Assembly (NCBI GenBank): GCA_023525715.1
Contig: CM042013.1
Location: 80,055,494 to 80,119,493, forward strand
Direction: 5' to 3'
Origin: Cichorium intybus
Taxonomy: Eukaryota; Streptophyta; Magnoliopsida; Asterales; Asteraceae
DNA: 64,000 bases
In this document: one piece after another, positions 41,105 through 52,139 of the stretch
Position numbering within the stretch: the first letter of the stretch is position 1
Layout: the number at the start of each line of letters is the position of its first letter
The notes under the pieces: model-generated
What the model was told of the DNA's origin: nothing
The model's database searches: none
Seen by the model: only the letters and a program-made list of their open reading frames with translations
Made by a program: the position numbers and the translations under genes

Positions 41105-42298
41105 ATGATGTTCAGATTAGAGCACGCTTTCCTCCAGTTCCCCGAGGGACTGGCTAGCTCTGCGGAGTACATTTCGCAGAGGGACGCATTGACTAGTCGC
41201 CGGGTTCTCGAGGCGACGGTCATTGACAGGGATATACTGAGAGACGCAGGACTATGGGGTGCGATCGAGCCATTCTTACATCGCACCTGGACTCACGAGG
41301 ATGCTTCATTTACTTGCCGTGGCTGGGACAAGATCATGGCCACGAATGAGGACGTGGTCTACACCGAGCTACTGTTGGAGTTTCTCTCCACGATCCATTT
41401 CGCTCCTCGGGCATCGGACCCACGATCCAGGATCATCCGATTTCGACTGGGAGGTGCACAGAGGGAGTGCAACCTCCGGGAGTTTGGGAGGAGAGTTGGG
41501 CTATATACTCTGGCGGATCTTCAGCACCGCCACTTCACTCAGTTTTTTGGAGCCTCTATTCAGGGCCAGCCGGAGAGGCCCGGCAACATGGAGATTTGGA
41601 CACCACTGTCCAATGTTATGTACGAGGCGGGGACCTCGAGGGAGAGCCACCTCCGTGACCCACTTCACCGCCTCATGCACCGTATCGTCTCCACCTCCAT
41701 CATGCAGCGGGAGGGGGGCGAGAAGGTGTCTGGGGAGGACACGACATTCTTTTGGGCTCTCCTCGACCCGTCCCGATTCCTCCACCTCCCCTTCGCCCTT
41801 GCAGTTGCCCTCTCCACTCACTCGATGGGAGCTTCCACTAGCAGTCCATTGGCCCGGGGGTATTTCATTACCCGCCTTGCCCGTTCCTATGGGATTCTTA
41901 CTGCCCCCGTGGCTGCCTCCTTGACCGCTCTACCTCCATCTCGCACGACAGCATGCACTTTGGAGAGGATGCGGCTCATTGAGCAGCAACGCCCGGGGCA
42001 GTTCATCTGGGAACCTACAGAGCCTCCCCAGGCACCCCAGCCCGCATACGCTCAGCCGGGCAGGAGACGCCGGAGACCAGAGCCAGCACCAGCAGCCCCG
42101 GCAGAGCCACAGCCGCAGGAGGACCCAGCGGCCATGCACCAACTGGAGGCTAGAGTCATGAGGATCGAGGACCAGCTCGAGTGGATCGGGGAGGTACTTT
42201 TACAGATTGCATCAGCGCAGGGTCAGCGCCCCCGACCATTCCCATCTAGGGCCCACGATCACGAGGCTGCACCTTCCAGGCCACCTGGTAGTGATTGA
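41105..42298 (+). CDS. Athila ORF-1-like protein
   Basis: An open frame of about 398 codons from the ATG pair at 41105/41108; the frame is also open upstream to 40970. It contains a conserved core with TFTC/ASFTCRGWDKI, FRLGGAQRECNLREFGRRVGLYT and FWALLDPSRFLHLPFALAVAL. A Pro/Arg-rich hinge (about residues 310-350) and a C-terminal coiled coil (MHQLEARVMRIEDQLEWIGEVLLQI) follow. This layout matches the Arabidopsis ATHILA ORF-1 family (Pfam PF03078), whose function is unknown. Codon use is markedly GC-richer than in neighbouring elements. The frame has no stop, so selection or recent origin kept it open. Confidence 0.65.
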   Translation: MMFRLEHAFLQFPEGLASSAEYISQRDALTSRRVLEATVIDRDILRDAGLWGAIEPFLHRTWTHEDASFTCRGWDKIMATNEDVVYTELLLEFLSTIHFAPRASDPRSRIIRFRLGGAQRECNLREFGRRVGLYTLADLQHRHFTQFFGASIQGQPERPGNMEIWTPLSNVMYEAGTSRESHLRDPLHRLMHRIVSTSIMQREGGEKVSGEDTTFFWALLDPSRFLHLPFALAVALSTHSMGASTSSPLARGYFITRLARSYGILTAPVAASLTALPPSRTTACTLERMRLIEQQRPGQFIWEPTEPPQAPQPAYAQPGRRRRRPEPAPAAPAEPQPQEDPAAMHQLEARVMRIEDQLEWIGEVLLQIASAQGQRPRPFPSRAHDHEAAPSRPPGSD

Positions 42299-43261
42299 TG
42301 TATTTTTTCTTTCTTTCTTTTTATTTTTTGGGATATATGTACAAAACTTATGACACATCTATCTGTATATTTTGTACATTTTTATATTTGTTATGTTTGC
42401 TTTTTAATTTGTTTGTTGAGTTATGCATGATATATCAAATGGGAAGGAGTTGTCTCAGACAAGTGTGGGGTCACCGTGCCCCCTCCACTTGTCTCGACCA
42501 CCGGCGTGTTCACTGTAGCGCTACAACTCCGGAATACGAAATCAAGGATCCGTTTGTCCGCAATTATACCTGTGACATTGAGAACCAAGCAGTCTATCGT
42601 CCAAAAAGGGTAACTCTTTCTCCCTTGTTTTGAAATAATTTTTGTACAACGGGGACGTTGTACGGTTTTAAGTGTGGGGTGTGGACGGTCGAAAGAGAAA
42701 ATTTTTTTTTTTTGAAATTTTTGCAGAAATGATCAATTTTTCAATTTTTAGCAATATTTTTCAAAATTTTTAATAAATTGCAATTCTGAAATGAATGGTT
42801 TGTGATTGTTTATAGCATTAGTATTTTTCGAGAAATACTGTTTATTTGTGATCATGTTATTAGTTAGTCAAATAAGTTGAGTTTTACGAGTTTAGAAGAT
42901 TGAGCTGTTTTAGGATTGGAATTTAGGAAGGAAATGTCAATCTGTGGCCTTTGTTGTTCGAGCCGGTAAGTCTAAAATGGGTGGGACTTATGCACCTTAC
43001 CACCTAAGATCGTCTGGTCTGGGATGGTATTTCTGAAAGCTCGCTACACGGACAACATCGAAAGTCACGGTCAATTCCTTAATGGCCTTTAGAATCTGAA
43101 TGAGTAAGTACACTTCATTGTGGACAGAAAATTTGTAATCAAGGGTTTTCTAGAAAGCCATGAATTCAAAAGAACAATTCGATTATGTTTTCGCGAACTA
43201 TTCCACTCTAACTCAAAGAGCAATAAACTTTGAAACTGAACACAGTCAAGTGTGGGGTGTT
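42299..43261 (+). other. 3' noncoding part of the Athila-type element
   Basis: No gene seen. It carries three copies of AAGTGTGGGGT (42461, 42670, 43248). The last sits directly before the 3' LTR and is probably the true polypurine tract. Confidence 0.6.
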
Positions 43262-44373
43262 TGACAACGCCTAGTGATATCAAGCATTTTAGGTGTTGTT
43301 GAGCCCTGTTCTTGATGAAATTATATCAGATATGTCTGGGTATTCTCACTTTTCGTGCCAGGACTTGTTTAGAGAAAAAGAATGGAAATAGGGACTAAAA
43401 GCGTGCAAAAGGAATAAGTTTGGAAAAGAATGAAAAATCAAGGAAACTCGTACGCGCGCCGCGGATCTATGATACGCGCGACGCGGGCTTAAGGCGGTGT
43501 AACACATTCAAATGCCGAAGAAACGGGAAAAGATTAGTACGCGCGCTGCGGATTCTTCATCTGCGCGGCGCGGCTGCGAGAAATTTGCAAGTATAAATAG
43601 ATGCAATTTCAGCCGAAAACCCTAGCAAAGACCGGGTGTAAAATCGACCTTGAAGCTCTGTGACTCCAAGAATTCGTTCCAACAACTTCTCAATTGGTAT
43701 TTTCATGTTTTGGATTTTATTTTCATTTAGTTAGATATTTTTAAGCTTTAGTTTGTATCTTTGGGAGTGACAACCATTGATACCAAGCTTTAGGTTTCTG
43801 TTCTAGCATCATTAGTTACTGTTTGGATGTTTGGAATCTGAATTTGGTTAATGAAAGCATTTGGTTACACTTAATATTGGTTTTTCGGTGTTTTGGATGT
43901 TTGTGTTTGGTTTTGGTTATTGGTTTGTGTTTGAATGTTATTTTGACCTTGTTTGGCACTATTTCCTTTGCTGAAATCAGTAGCCAAATAGGTTAGCGTA
44001 GGTATTGAACTTTGGCCAGTACTTGTTCAGTTAGACTATAGCTATTGGTTTAGGTTATACCTTGTGATTGTTTGGATGTTTTTGGATGCCTTTGTTGCTT
44101 CTGATTCAGAGATGCACTTCTGATTTCAGAAAGTGACTAGGTTAGGTTGAGTTGAGCTTAGCTTATGCTTGGTTTGATTTTGTTTGGTTATTGTCTTTGG
44201 GTAGTTGAGAACTTAGAAACTAGATCCTCTGACTGTAGCATGACACTACTAGTTGGTAATCTGTCATTTAGTCTAACCACAAAGCTCCCGCGGATCGACC
44301 CTGACTACCACTATACTAGTGTGTGTTAGGTTTTTTTCTTTATTTTTGACCGCACGACGACCTAGGCGTGTCA
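43262..44373 (+). repeat. 3' LTR of the Athila-type element
   Basis: Matches 37892-39002 over its whole length with about 17 substitutions and one extra T near 44330. One of the four CGCG blocks has changed from CGCGCGCCGCGG to CGCGCGCTGCGG, a C-to-T change in CG context. Confidence 0.93.
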
Positions 44374-44378
44374 ATTCA

Positions 44379-46233
44379 CAATCGCACAATTACTCCTACC
44401 TTAGACTATCTCTCCCTATACTTCAAATTATATCACAAACACCCCCATTACAATTTCCTCCGTTCTTTTGGTTGTCTTTGCTACCCCTTCTTACGTCCTT
44501 ACAACAAGAACAAAATGGACTTCCGTTCCTACCTCCCGCATTTACATCTCCCGACATGTTGTCTTCAATGAAACCGTCTTCTCGTTCTCCTCCATCTCCT
44601 CTACCTATTCCACCCCATCCATAGCACCAATTCCATCACCCACTACACTTCTTGATCATGTCACTAACCTTATATCACCCCCTCCCCCACCACCTCCCCC
44701 ACCCCCTTCCTCCACCCCTCCCTCCTCCTCTCCACCCTCCTCATCACCTTCTTCCACTCCCTCACCTCCGTCATCTCTCTGTCCATCTTATCAACGTCCC
44801 ACCATCAGCTCTCAAAATAAACGTACTCCCTCCTATTTTCGTCCCGCGGCTCACAATCAACATCAAATGACTACTCGTGCTCAAACAAATTCCTTAAAAC
44901 CAAAAACATTCATCGCTTCCTCTACTACTCCTCCACTTCCTGAACCCCGTACTGTCTCACAAGCCCTCCAAAGTACTCCCTGGTTAAATGCCATGAAGTT
45001 TGAATTTGATGCCTTAATGAGAAATCGCACGTGGACACTTGTTCCACGCCCTACTAATCCTAATGTTGTTGGTTGCAAATGGATTTACAGGATCAAACGC
45101 CATTCAAATGGTACCACTGAGCGATACAAGGCCCGTTTGGTCGCCAAAGGGTTTAGTTAGGAGGAAGGTGTCGACTTCTTCGAAACCTTCAGTCCAGTAA
45201 TAAAACCTACCACCATTCGCCTTGTCATCTCTGTTGCTCTCTCGCATGGCTGGGCAATCTGACAACTGGACATCCACAATGCCTTTTTTAATGGAATTCT
45301 CCAGGAAGAGGTCTTTATGGAACAACCGCGCGGTTTTGAAGACAAAAACAAACCCAATGCTGTTTGCAAACTTCATAAAGCCATTTACGGGCTCAAACAG
45401 ACCCCACGATCCTGGTTTAATCAACTCAAGGGACACCTCCTCAAACACGGTTTCCGAGCCTGTCAATCTGACACGTCACTTTTCGTTCATCACTCAACCA
45501 TCGGTACTGTCTACGTGCTTGTCTATGTCGACGACTTGATTATTACCGGGTCCAACTCACACTTCATCCAGCAGATCATCAACAACCTAAATCAATCGTT
45601 TGCCCTCCGCGATCTTGGCAGTCTTCATTACTTTCTTGGTGTTCAATTCATCAAGACACCTTACGGTCTCACTCTCTCCCAGAAACAGTACATTGATGAT
45701 ATTCTCCTCAAAAGTAAGATGCACGAAGCTAAACCCATTTCTACTCGTGCTGATCCTTTAACCAAACTGGTTCTCCACGGTGATCCTTTCGCAGATCCAA
45801 CTCTTTATCGCAAAACTGTTGGTGCCCTTCAATATGCCACCATTACCCGGCCGAATATTGCCTTCGCTGTCAATCGTGTCTGCCAATTTATGCATGCTCC
45901 CACCATTCAGCATAGGCAAGCAGTTAAAAGGATCTTACGCTATCTCAAAGGCACTACTACTCATTGTCTACGGTTTCGGTCTCATACTCCCAATTCTCTT
46001 ATTGCGTATTCAGATTCAGGTTGGATGTCAGACACCGACGATAGCAGATCTCAATATGGCTTCACCATCTTTCATGGTCACAATTTGATTAGTTGGACTT
46101 CTCGCAAGCAACGTGTCGTTGCTCGATCTAGCACCGAGGCAGAATATCGGGCTCTCGCATACACCACCACTGAATGGATGTGGATCCAACAACTACTATG
46201 TGACCTTCACATCTCCCTTCCTCAGTCACCAAG
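44379..46233 (+). pseudogene. Copia element 2 integrase tail, reverse transcriptase and RNase H start
   Basis: Resumes after the Athila-type insertion with the integrase tail (LDYLSLYFKLYHKHPHYNFLRSFGCLCYPFLRPYNKNKMDF). A deletion with frame change near 44530 joins this to SRIYISRHVVFNE. A very Pro/Ser-rich linker follows (44620-44790). The reverse transcriptase begins near 45070 (GCKWIYRIKRHSNGTTERYKARLVAKGFS), is stopped by TAG at 45158 and TGA at 45260, and has its YVDD at 45524-45535. RNase H starts near 46010 (AYSDSGWMSDTDDSRSQYGF, STEAEYRAL). It is cut at 46233 by the next element and continues at 53599. Confidence 0.92.
46229..46233. repeat. TSD CCAAG of the Copia-derived non-autonomous element (left)
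   Basis: CCAAG at 46229-46233 and again at 53599-53603 flanks the 7.4-kb insertion in the Copia-2 RNase H sequence. Confidence 0.92.
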
Positions 46234-46925
46234 TGTTGGATTAGGTGTCTAAGCCATGACTAATAATTTGTATTTACATAATTAATAGAAGCAAAGTCCA
46301 TTTGGGTTGCCCTCATAGCTGGAGGTTTGGTAGAAAGTTCGGTAGAGAGAAATGTTGGTTTATTATGGGATTAATAAATCAATAGAAATAAAAGATATGG
46401 TTTGTTAATATATTAAAGTGATAATATATTAATTAGAAACTATATTGATTGATTAATAATTAATCAGGAATTAATTAGATTAATTTCTGTGGCATTAATT
46501 AGATTAATCAGGAAGTCAGGGATTAAAGTCGTCCAAATTCAATTGTTGAATTGCGGCGCGCGGCACGCAAATGTAAAGGCCGCGACGCGCGTACGTATAA
46601 TCCGGAAAATGGCTGACGGCTAGGGTTTCTTGTTTCCCTATAAATAGGGAACCCTAGACCTCATTATAAGTGCTCATTCTATAATTCTCTCTGGAATTTT
46701 CGTCCACCCTCTGGCTCCCTGGGTGTGATCTCATTTGAGGCAGGACACTTGTGCTACTTAGCTTCAAGATTAAAACTAAAGGTTAGTTTTTCTAATTTAT
46801 TCTTTTAGTTAATTTTTGTTTGGCCTTTAGGAATTAGTTACATGTTCAAAGTAAGAAAACATAGATCTTTTCTAGGTTGCATGTGAACTTAGGTTATTTA
46901 GTTCATGGTTGCGGAAAACCTTTCA
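46234..46925 (+). repeat. 5' LTR of the Copia-derived non-autonomous element
   Basis: TGTTGGATTAGGTGTC...AACCTTTCA. It has a TATA box (46639-46646, in 'ccctataaataggga', a short palindrome-like context) and a CGCG cluster at 46553-46592, about 50 bp upstream. Confidence 0.95.
46553..46646 (+). promoter_or_regulatory. CGCG-box cluster and TATA box in the Copia-derived LTR
   Basis: GCGGCGCGCGGCACGC and GGCCGCGACGCGCGTACG stand out in an AT-rich LTR, and TATAAATA follows at 46639. The spacing resembles the Athila-type LTR although the two elements are otherwise unrelated. The 3' LTR copy (53226-53319) has GCGGCGCGCAGCGCGC and GGCCGCGATGCGCG. Confidence 0.4.
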
Positions 46926-46926
46926 G

Positions 46927-46938
46927 TGGTATCAGAGC
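46927..46938 (+). promoter_or_regulatory. Primer-binding site of the Copia-derived element, tRNA-iMet
   Basis: TGGTATCAGAGC one base after the 5' LTR. Confidence 0.92.
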
Positions 46939-48250
46939 ATTTGGTTGTTTTCTTATTGAATGGCTGTAATAGTTTTCCTAATTAGGGTTTATTGTTTATA
47001 AATCTTTTGGGCCTGATTTCGATTTTGGGGTTTAGGGTTTTTGAAACCCTAGCCCCTCCCCCCTTCTTTTTCGATTTTCCTGGATAGGGTTTTAGGAGGT
47101 TTTCTATTTTTGGTAACTTTAATTGGTTAATTAAATGGATAACCTTAAACCCAGTTTGTTTGAATTCGATAATTAAGGGTTTAAGATAGGTTTAAATTGA
47201 TTTGATTAATTTGGAAAAACCTATCTACATTTGAATTAATTTAATTAATTGTTTAATTAAAAGAAAATTCAAGGGATTTAATTTAATTTTGATTTAATGG
47301 TTAAATTTCGAAAATTAAAGGATAAATCCTAAAATATTTTAAAAGGTTTAAAATATCTAGATTTAATTAATTTAATTAAAAGATAAATTAAATCAAATTA
47401 AAGGTTTAATTTAATTTGAAATTTAATAGTTAAATTTCAGGAAATTAAAAGATAAACCAGGAATATTTTAAAAGATTTAAAATACATCTTATATATATAT
47501 ATTATTAAAGGTTAATACTATATGTATAAGATAAATTGGTTAGTCAAATCATTAGTAGGCCTCATTCACGAATCTGGTCTATAAAGTGGGTATAAGGAGA
47601 CTGCCTATAAAATGGCGGTCTAATGGGTGTTCACTCTCACCCACCACTCGCCTGATCAGTGGAGGGTCGTTAGCCGAACAGTTTTGATAGGACCGCTTAA
47701 TCATTAAAAGTATAATGATCAAAGTACTAGAACCCGTACAAGAATTCCCAATCCAGTTACTTTAGAAAAAATGTGAATTTGATGCTAACCCATGAAATTG
47801 CACATTGCACTTTATGAAACATTGGTGGAGCATGTGTGGGTTACCGGCACACCAATGGGTGTTCATAAAGAGTGGCAATGGGTTTCTTGGGTGTTATCAT
47901 TGTTGATGGAGCATGTATGGTTAACCGGCACATCAATTTAAGATGATAATGGACCCCGAGAGTACCAAGCTAATTTGCATGGTTATTCACACCCGGTTTG
48001 TGATCCTCGGCATCCCAGTCACAAACGGTGGGGCATATCCAAGATTAAACATGTCATTGAACAGTTCAATGAATCTCACAGATCTAGGAATTTCATAAGA
48101 CTGAAATTGATAAAAGTTATCTACCTTAATGACCACTGTGTTGTGACTACGGCATCCCTCTTCACAGCATAGTTGGGTATTTTGGATCCTAGCCTTGTTA
48201 AATAAAATATATTGGGTAATTATTTTAAAGGATTAATTAAACGAATAAAT
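46939..48250 (+). other. Leader of the Copia-derived element
   Basis: AT-rich with no gene. From 47160 to 47480 it is built from diverged 'taatttaattaa' and 'ggtttaaaat' type repeats. Two copies of a phrase of the form GGAGCATGT-x-TGG-x-T-x-ACCGGCACA lie at 47827 and 47908, and related copies recur much further down at 50778 and 51780. Confidence 0.6.
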
Positions 48251-48254
48251 TCAA

Positions 48255-48980
48255 ATTTTATATATGTCTGAAGAAAATGTCATTCTCCTCCTTCTCCTCC
48301 TTCACCCATTTCTGAGAGCTTCAGAAAGCACCTGGTTAGTATGGTAAGGCTGACTGGCCTGAACTATGTGATATGGTTTTGCAATTAGAGAATAGTTCTT
48401 AGTTTTGCTGGCGAACCATATCCGACTGAGTGTCCGCTCCCAAACATGGCATCACACAGCAGCTTGTGATGAGCATGACTCCTTGACTATTGAGTCCAAG
48501 GAAGTTCGTTGCCTTATGCTATTGATCATTAACCCCGAGTTCCGCAGGGATTTAGAATTCCTGGGGTCTGATAAGTTAGCACAGCTAGTTCAGGAAAGGT
48601 TCCGTGAACTGGTTGAATAAAGGGAACAAACTAGGATCTTCAAAGAGCTTGAAGTTGCAAGCTAGAAGGAAGTAGCACCAGTTTGCGTGTTCCCGAGATT
48701 GAGGGATACATTGGCGAACAGTATAAAACTGGTTTCCCTTTGGGATCGGGAGTTAAGCATTAGCTCAACTCGCTGATCTGTTCATCCAGATGAACAGAAA
48801 GGGTAACCGGATAAGACAATCGTGGAAGTGCATTCAATGTCGACTCTGTATGAATCGTTCATGGAGAAGCATAGTTCCATTAATTCAGCTGCTTCAGGAT
48901 TGAGTCCAGTATTAAGGTGCATCAAGAAATGATCCAGATCGTCAGGACCGATTGTTCGATGTTTCAAACTGGGAATCCAC
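48255..48980 (+). pseudogene. Decayed Copia gag relic
   Basis: Read across frames and stops, the plus strand shows scattered gag-like pieces: 'LTGLNYVIW', 'GEPYPTECP', then near 48655-48740 'SCKLEGSSTSL..EIEGYIGEQYKTGFPLG'. That last piece follows the pattern of the Copia gag central region (…F.CKLAEGSSV..HV.KM.GYIE.L..LGFPL). At least eight stops interrupt it. It is a relic, not a gene. Confidence 0.5.
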
Positions 48981-49034
48981 AAGGTGGGACACAGTCACGG
49001 AAAGATTGGAAAAATGCTCTAAAGCCAAACCGTT

Positions 49035-49203
49035 TGGTAAACTCATAAATATCTTAGAATTCAGAACACCTGATCCTCATTTCCTTGATACAGGATGTGT
49101 TTCACACATTTGCTCTGTATGCACGAACTCTGGAGGATGCGGGATGGTGTCGCACAGGAGCGTATTCAGATTGGATCTGGAGCTCGTGCGGTTTTTGAGT
49201 TAA
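49035..49203 (+). pseudogene. Decayed Copia protease relic
   Basis: Part of a short open frame (48952-49203) reads DPHFLDTGCVSHICSV. DTGC-x-SHIC is the Copia protease active-site pattern (compare DTGCGTHIC in Copia element 1 of this window). Its position downstream of the gag relic agrees. Nothing recognisable as integrase follows. Confidence 0.6.
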
Positions 49204-52139
49204 GCTGGATATTTGTTCTTGTTATTAGTTTATAGATACATACGACATGGATTCACATAGTACATTGTTCTGAGGATAATTCTGGTTTAATGAAATATAT
49301 ATATATATTTTTTTGAAACACGATTGTTTTAATTGTCCTCGAAATGTTGTGTGAATGTGTTGATGACGTAAATGGTAATAACTTGAATGTTGATACATCC
49401 AATGAGATTGGATTTGTAAATTGTGTTCTTTGTGATTTTTAAAGTGAATTTTATGAAAATCACTTCAACCAAAGGTCCAGTTGGACACGACTTTGGAATC
49501 ATTTGACTTAGAGTCACATGATGAATTGAGTGCTTAATAAAATTAATTGTGGCAAGAAAGGAATCGCCCAAAGATCCAATGGATAGGATTTTGGAATCAG
49601 TTGTCTTAGAGTCAGGTGATGATTGCATGTCTTGAACAATATTAACAAAGTCATAAATTTACATGGAACTGTAAAGGTATTAAGATTTTCAGCAACAGAC
49701 ACATAAGTTACTGTGTATTGCTCGAATCTTCGAACAAGAACACGATTAGTTATGCTTCATGATATTTGCCAAATGGTTTGACAAATATGGCTTCGTTTAT
49801 CAGAATAAGCGATTGATTGAAACATTGAAGTGTTCAAAGATTTCAAAGGAAGCATAAGATCAACAGAACCTGAGTAACAACATAGATTGAGAAAATGTTT
49901 CACAGTTTATCCTCTTCCAAGAACACTAATGGTTAATGTGTCTTAGGGAAGATGATGAAGCATTGATTGAAATAGTTTTGATCCTCGATGTATAAGATAC
50001 ACCGGATACATTTTCGACTAATATTTTAATGAATTGAATATTCAACCAGTCAGACCGCAGAAGCCATATTCCGACCACATCTTAGACTAAGTAGGTTATG
50101 TTGACACTGTCTGAAATGTAAAGCTGGGATCATCCCACTAGTACATAGAAAGTCCAGGGTCATGTAGCATTCGTCTGAATCTCATGACAAGCCTGAAACT
50201 AATCAGCAATGTCGTTTCATTGGCCACTCCGGTTATCCTTTGAAAGAAGAGTACTTTTAGAAAGAACTCAAGTTCTAAGGAAACAGTAGGAGTAAGAATA
50301 ATCCTGAATGAGTTCAGGGTTTAGCCGAGTGAAAGAACCTTTTAGTCACCACTGGGACTTGACCAGGAATTAGATTCCTGTTAAACCTGACATACCCTCT
50401 CTTCGCTTGACTAGTAGTTATTGTCACTGTCATAAGGAGTTATGATTTGGGTGATATACCGGGTAGTGGTAAAACACTAAAGATGGTACGGATAAGTAAT
50501 TCGACTGCTGGAAGCATTGGTGAGCCCAGTTGCTGCCAAATAAGAGAACCTTACCGCAAGACACAGTCTATGTGACAGTTTGATTGATCTTTACAACTGG
50601 TCTAGGAACCAGTGGGAGTAATTGAATCATCAAAAGAAGGGAACATAGAAATGTACTTACAGAACATCTGGTTGAATGAGTCATCACTTGGAGTCAAGCA
50701 ATTGATTCTGAGAGAAGCACTCTCAACAGAAGATGTAATCTGAGAGGATTCTGCGTGGCATAGTGTGAGTCGTTAGTGGAGCGTGTGTGGTTTATCGGCA
50801 CACTAATAGGGACTCACATAGAGCATGCCATTACAAAAGGTACACGGCCCCGGGATTCGTCCCATGGGCATCTCGCAAGAAAGGATATTCGGATTCTCAA
50901 AATAGGCCAAAAGGTTTGGATTTTGTGAATAGCCTGAAAGATTTCCTTTAATATGTCGGAAAGGTTTGGATTTCGGTTTCGCAAGATGTGCCATAAGTTC
51001 TGGATTTTGTGAATAGTCCGAAAGAGTCATATAACGGTGTCAAAGCGAGTGAGAGTATCGTTGTTATCTGCTATCATTGTATGTGGGTTACATACTGGTT
51101 CTAGGAAACGTCTCTTATCATCACAAAGTGTAATGACTTGGTGTTAAGAAACGGTTCGCTATGAAAGACTTTAAGAGATACAACATACTCAGGTGGTTGT
51201 GAACATCTATTAGATAGATCAGAATTCTGCCAATATGATCTTGATGAGATTCGAGATGCATAACCCCAGGAATGGAGTTTCCTGTCATTACAAAGTGTAA
51301 TGAATTGGCATGAAAGAAACAAAGAAGGTGCAACATACTTACGTAGTTCACAGACATCTATCGGATACATGAGACTGACAGTATAGACTTAGCCGTTGAG
51401 AATATGATCTTGATGGGATTCAAGATGCATAAGAAAAAGTCTCTGAAAGGAAATGTTTCCGGAAATCATGACACAAGGATTATTGGTAATCTTAGGATTC
51501 CAAAAGGGTTTGGAATGAGATTACATCAGGTTCCACGAACCTCTTGGACCAATCAGAAGTGTTATGAACATACCCTGATGACTTGATGCTTAGAGCATGG
51601 TAAGTTAGTTTCAGGATATGACCTGGCTGAGAGTACTGTTTGGATTTTGAACACACGTGAGAAATCATTGGGAAATGATTAGGGTGAACGATTTGAAAGG
51701 AGTTTTCAAATCAGTAATTGGTTACACCAGAATGTGGTGCTGTAGGACTTCATGGTTAAAGAATTTCGTTGGTTTCTGATGGAGCGCGTGTGGTTTACCG
51801 ACACATCATGACACCTCGAAATTGTCTTAGGGTGTAGTCATGTAGACTAAAGACCCGAGAACCATGGGCAGTCACGGTACACATCACCGGAATGGAGTTG
51901 TGAGAGAGAATGACAAAATGACAAATTGAGATATCATCGGAAGAGTATCCGATAGGATCATCTGCAATAAAGTGTATAAGTGTTAGACACTTGGATACAT
52001 AGAAAGAGTGAAAAGGTCATAGACATAGATATAAAAGGCTTGAATTGAAAGCTTAAAAGAGAATAAGAAACCGATAATAGTTATGATAAATCCGACTTGG
52101 TGATTACCTCGTGGAGACTTGGTAATAAGCAGGAGTAGC
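49204..52139 (+). repeat. Interior made of diverged internal duplications, no genes
   Basis: Three pairs are easy to see. 49469-49530 and 49570-49630 share 'caaaggtccag' ... 'tttggaatca' ... 'cttagagtca' ... 'gatga'. 50890-50935 and 50985-51020 share 'ttggattttgtgaatag' and 'gaaag'. 51118-51263 and 51292-51432 share 'cacaaagtgtaatga', 'caacatact' and 'aatatgatcttgatg'. No open frame of more than about 90 codons occurs here. Confidence 0.6.

Larger units (their letters stand above)
37892..44373 (+). mobile_element. Non-autonomous Athila-type LTR element (LARD-like), TSD ATTCA
   Basis: LTRs 37892-39002 and 43262-44373, about 1.11 kb each, differ at roughly 17-18 positions by my count, so they are about 98% identical. 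A tRNA-Asp-type primer site follows the 5' LTR and a purine-rich tract precedes the 3' LTR. The 4.26-kb interior has two open frames and no protease, reverse transcriptase or integrase. The second frame resembles the Athila ORF-1 family. The element must rely on enzymes from a full-length relative. It is younger than the Copia element it disrupts. Confidence 0.9.

Noticed and set aside
41259..42161. Several open frames (up to 221 codons) overlapping the Athila ORF-1-like gene in other frames
   Set aside because: The region is GC-rich, so stops are rare in all frames. Only the 41105-42298 frame has family-like motifs.
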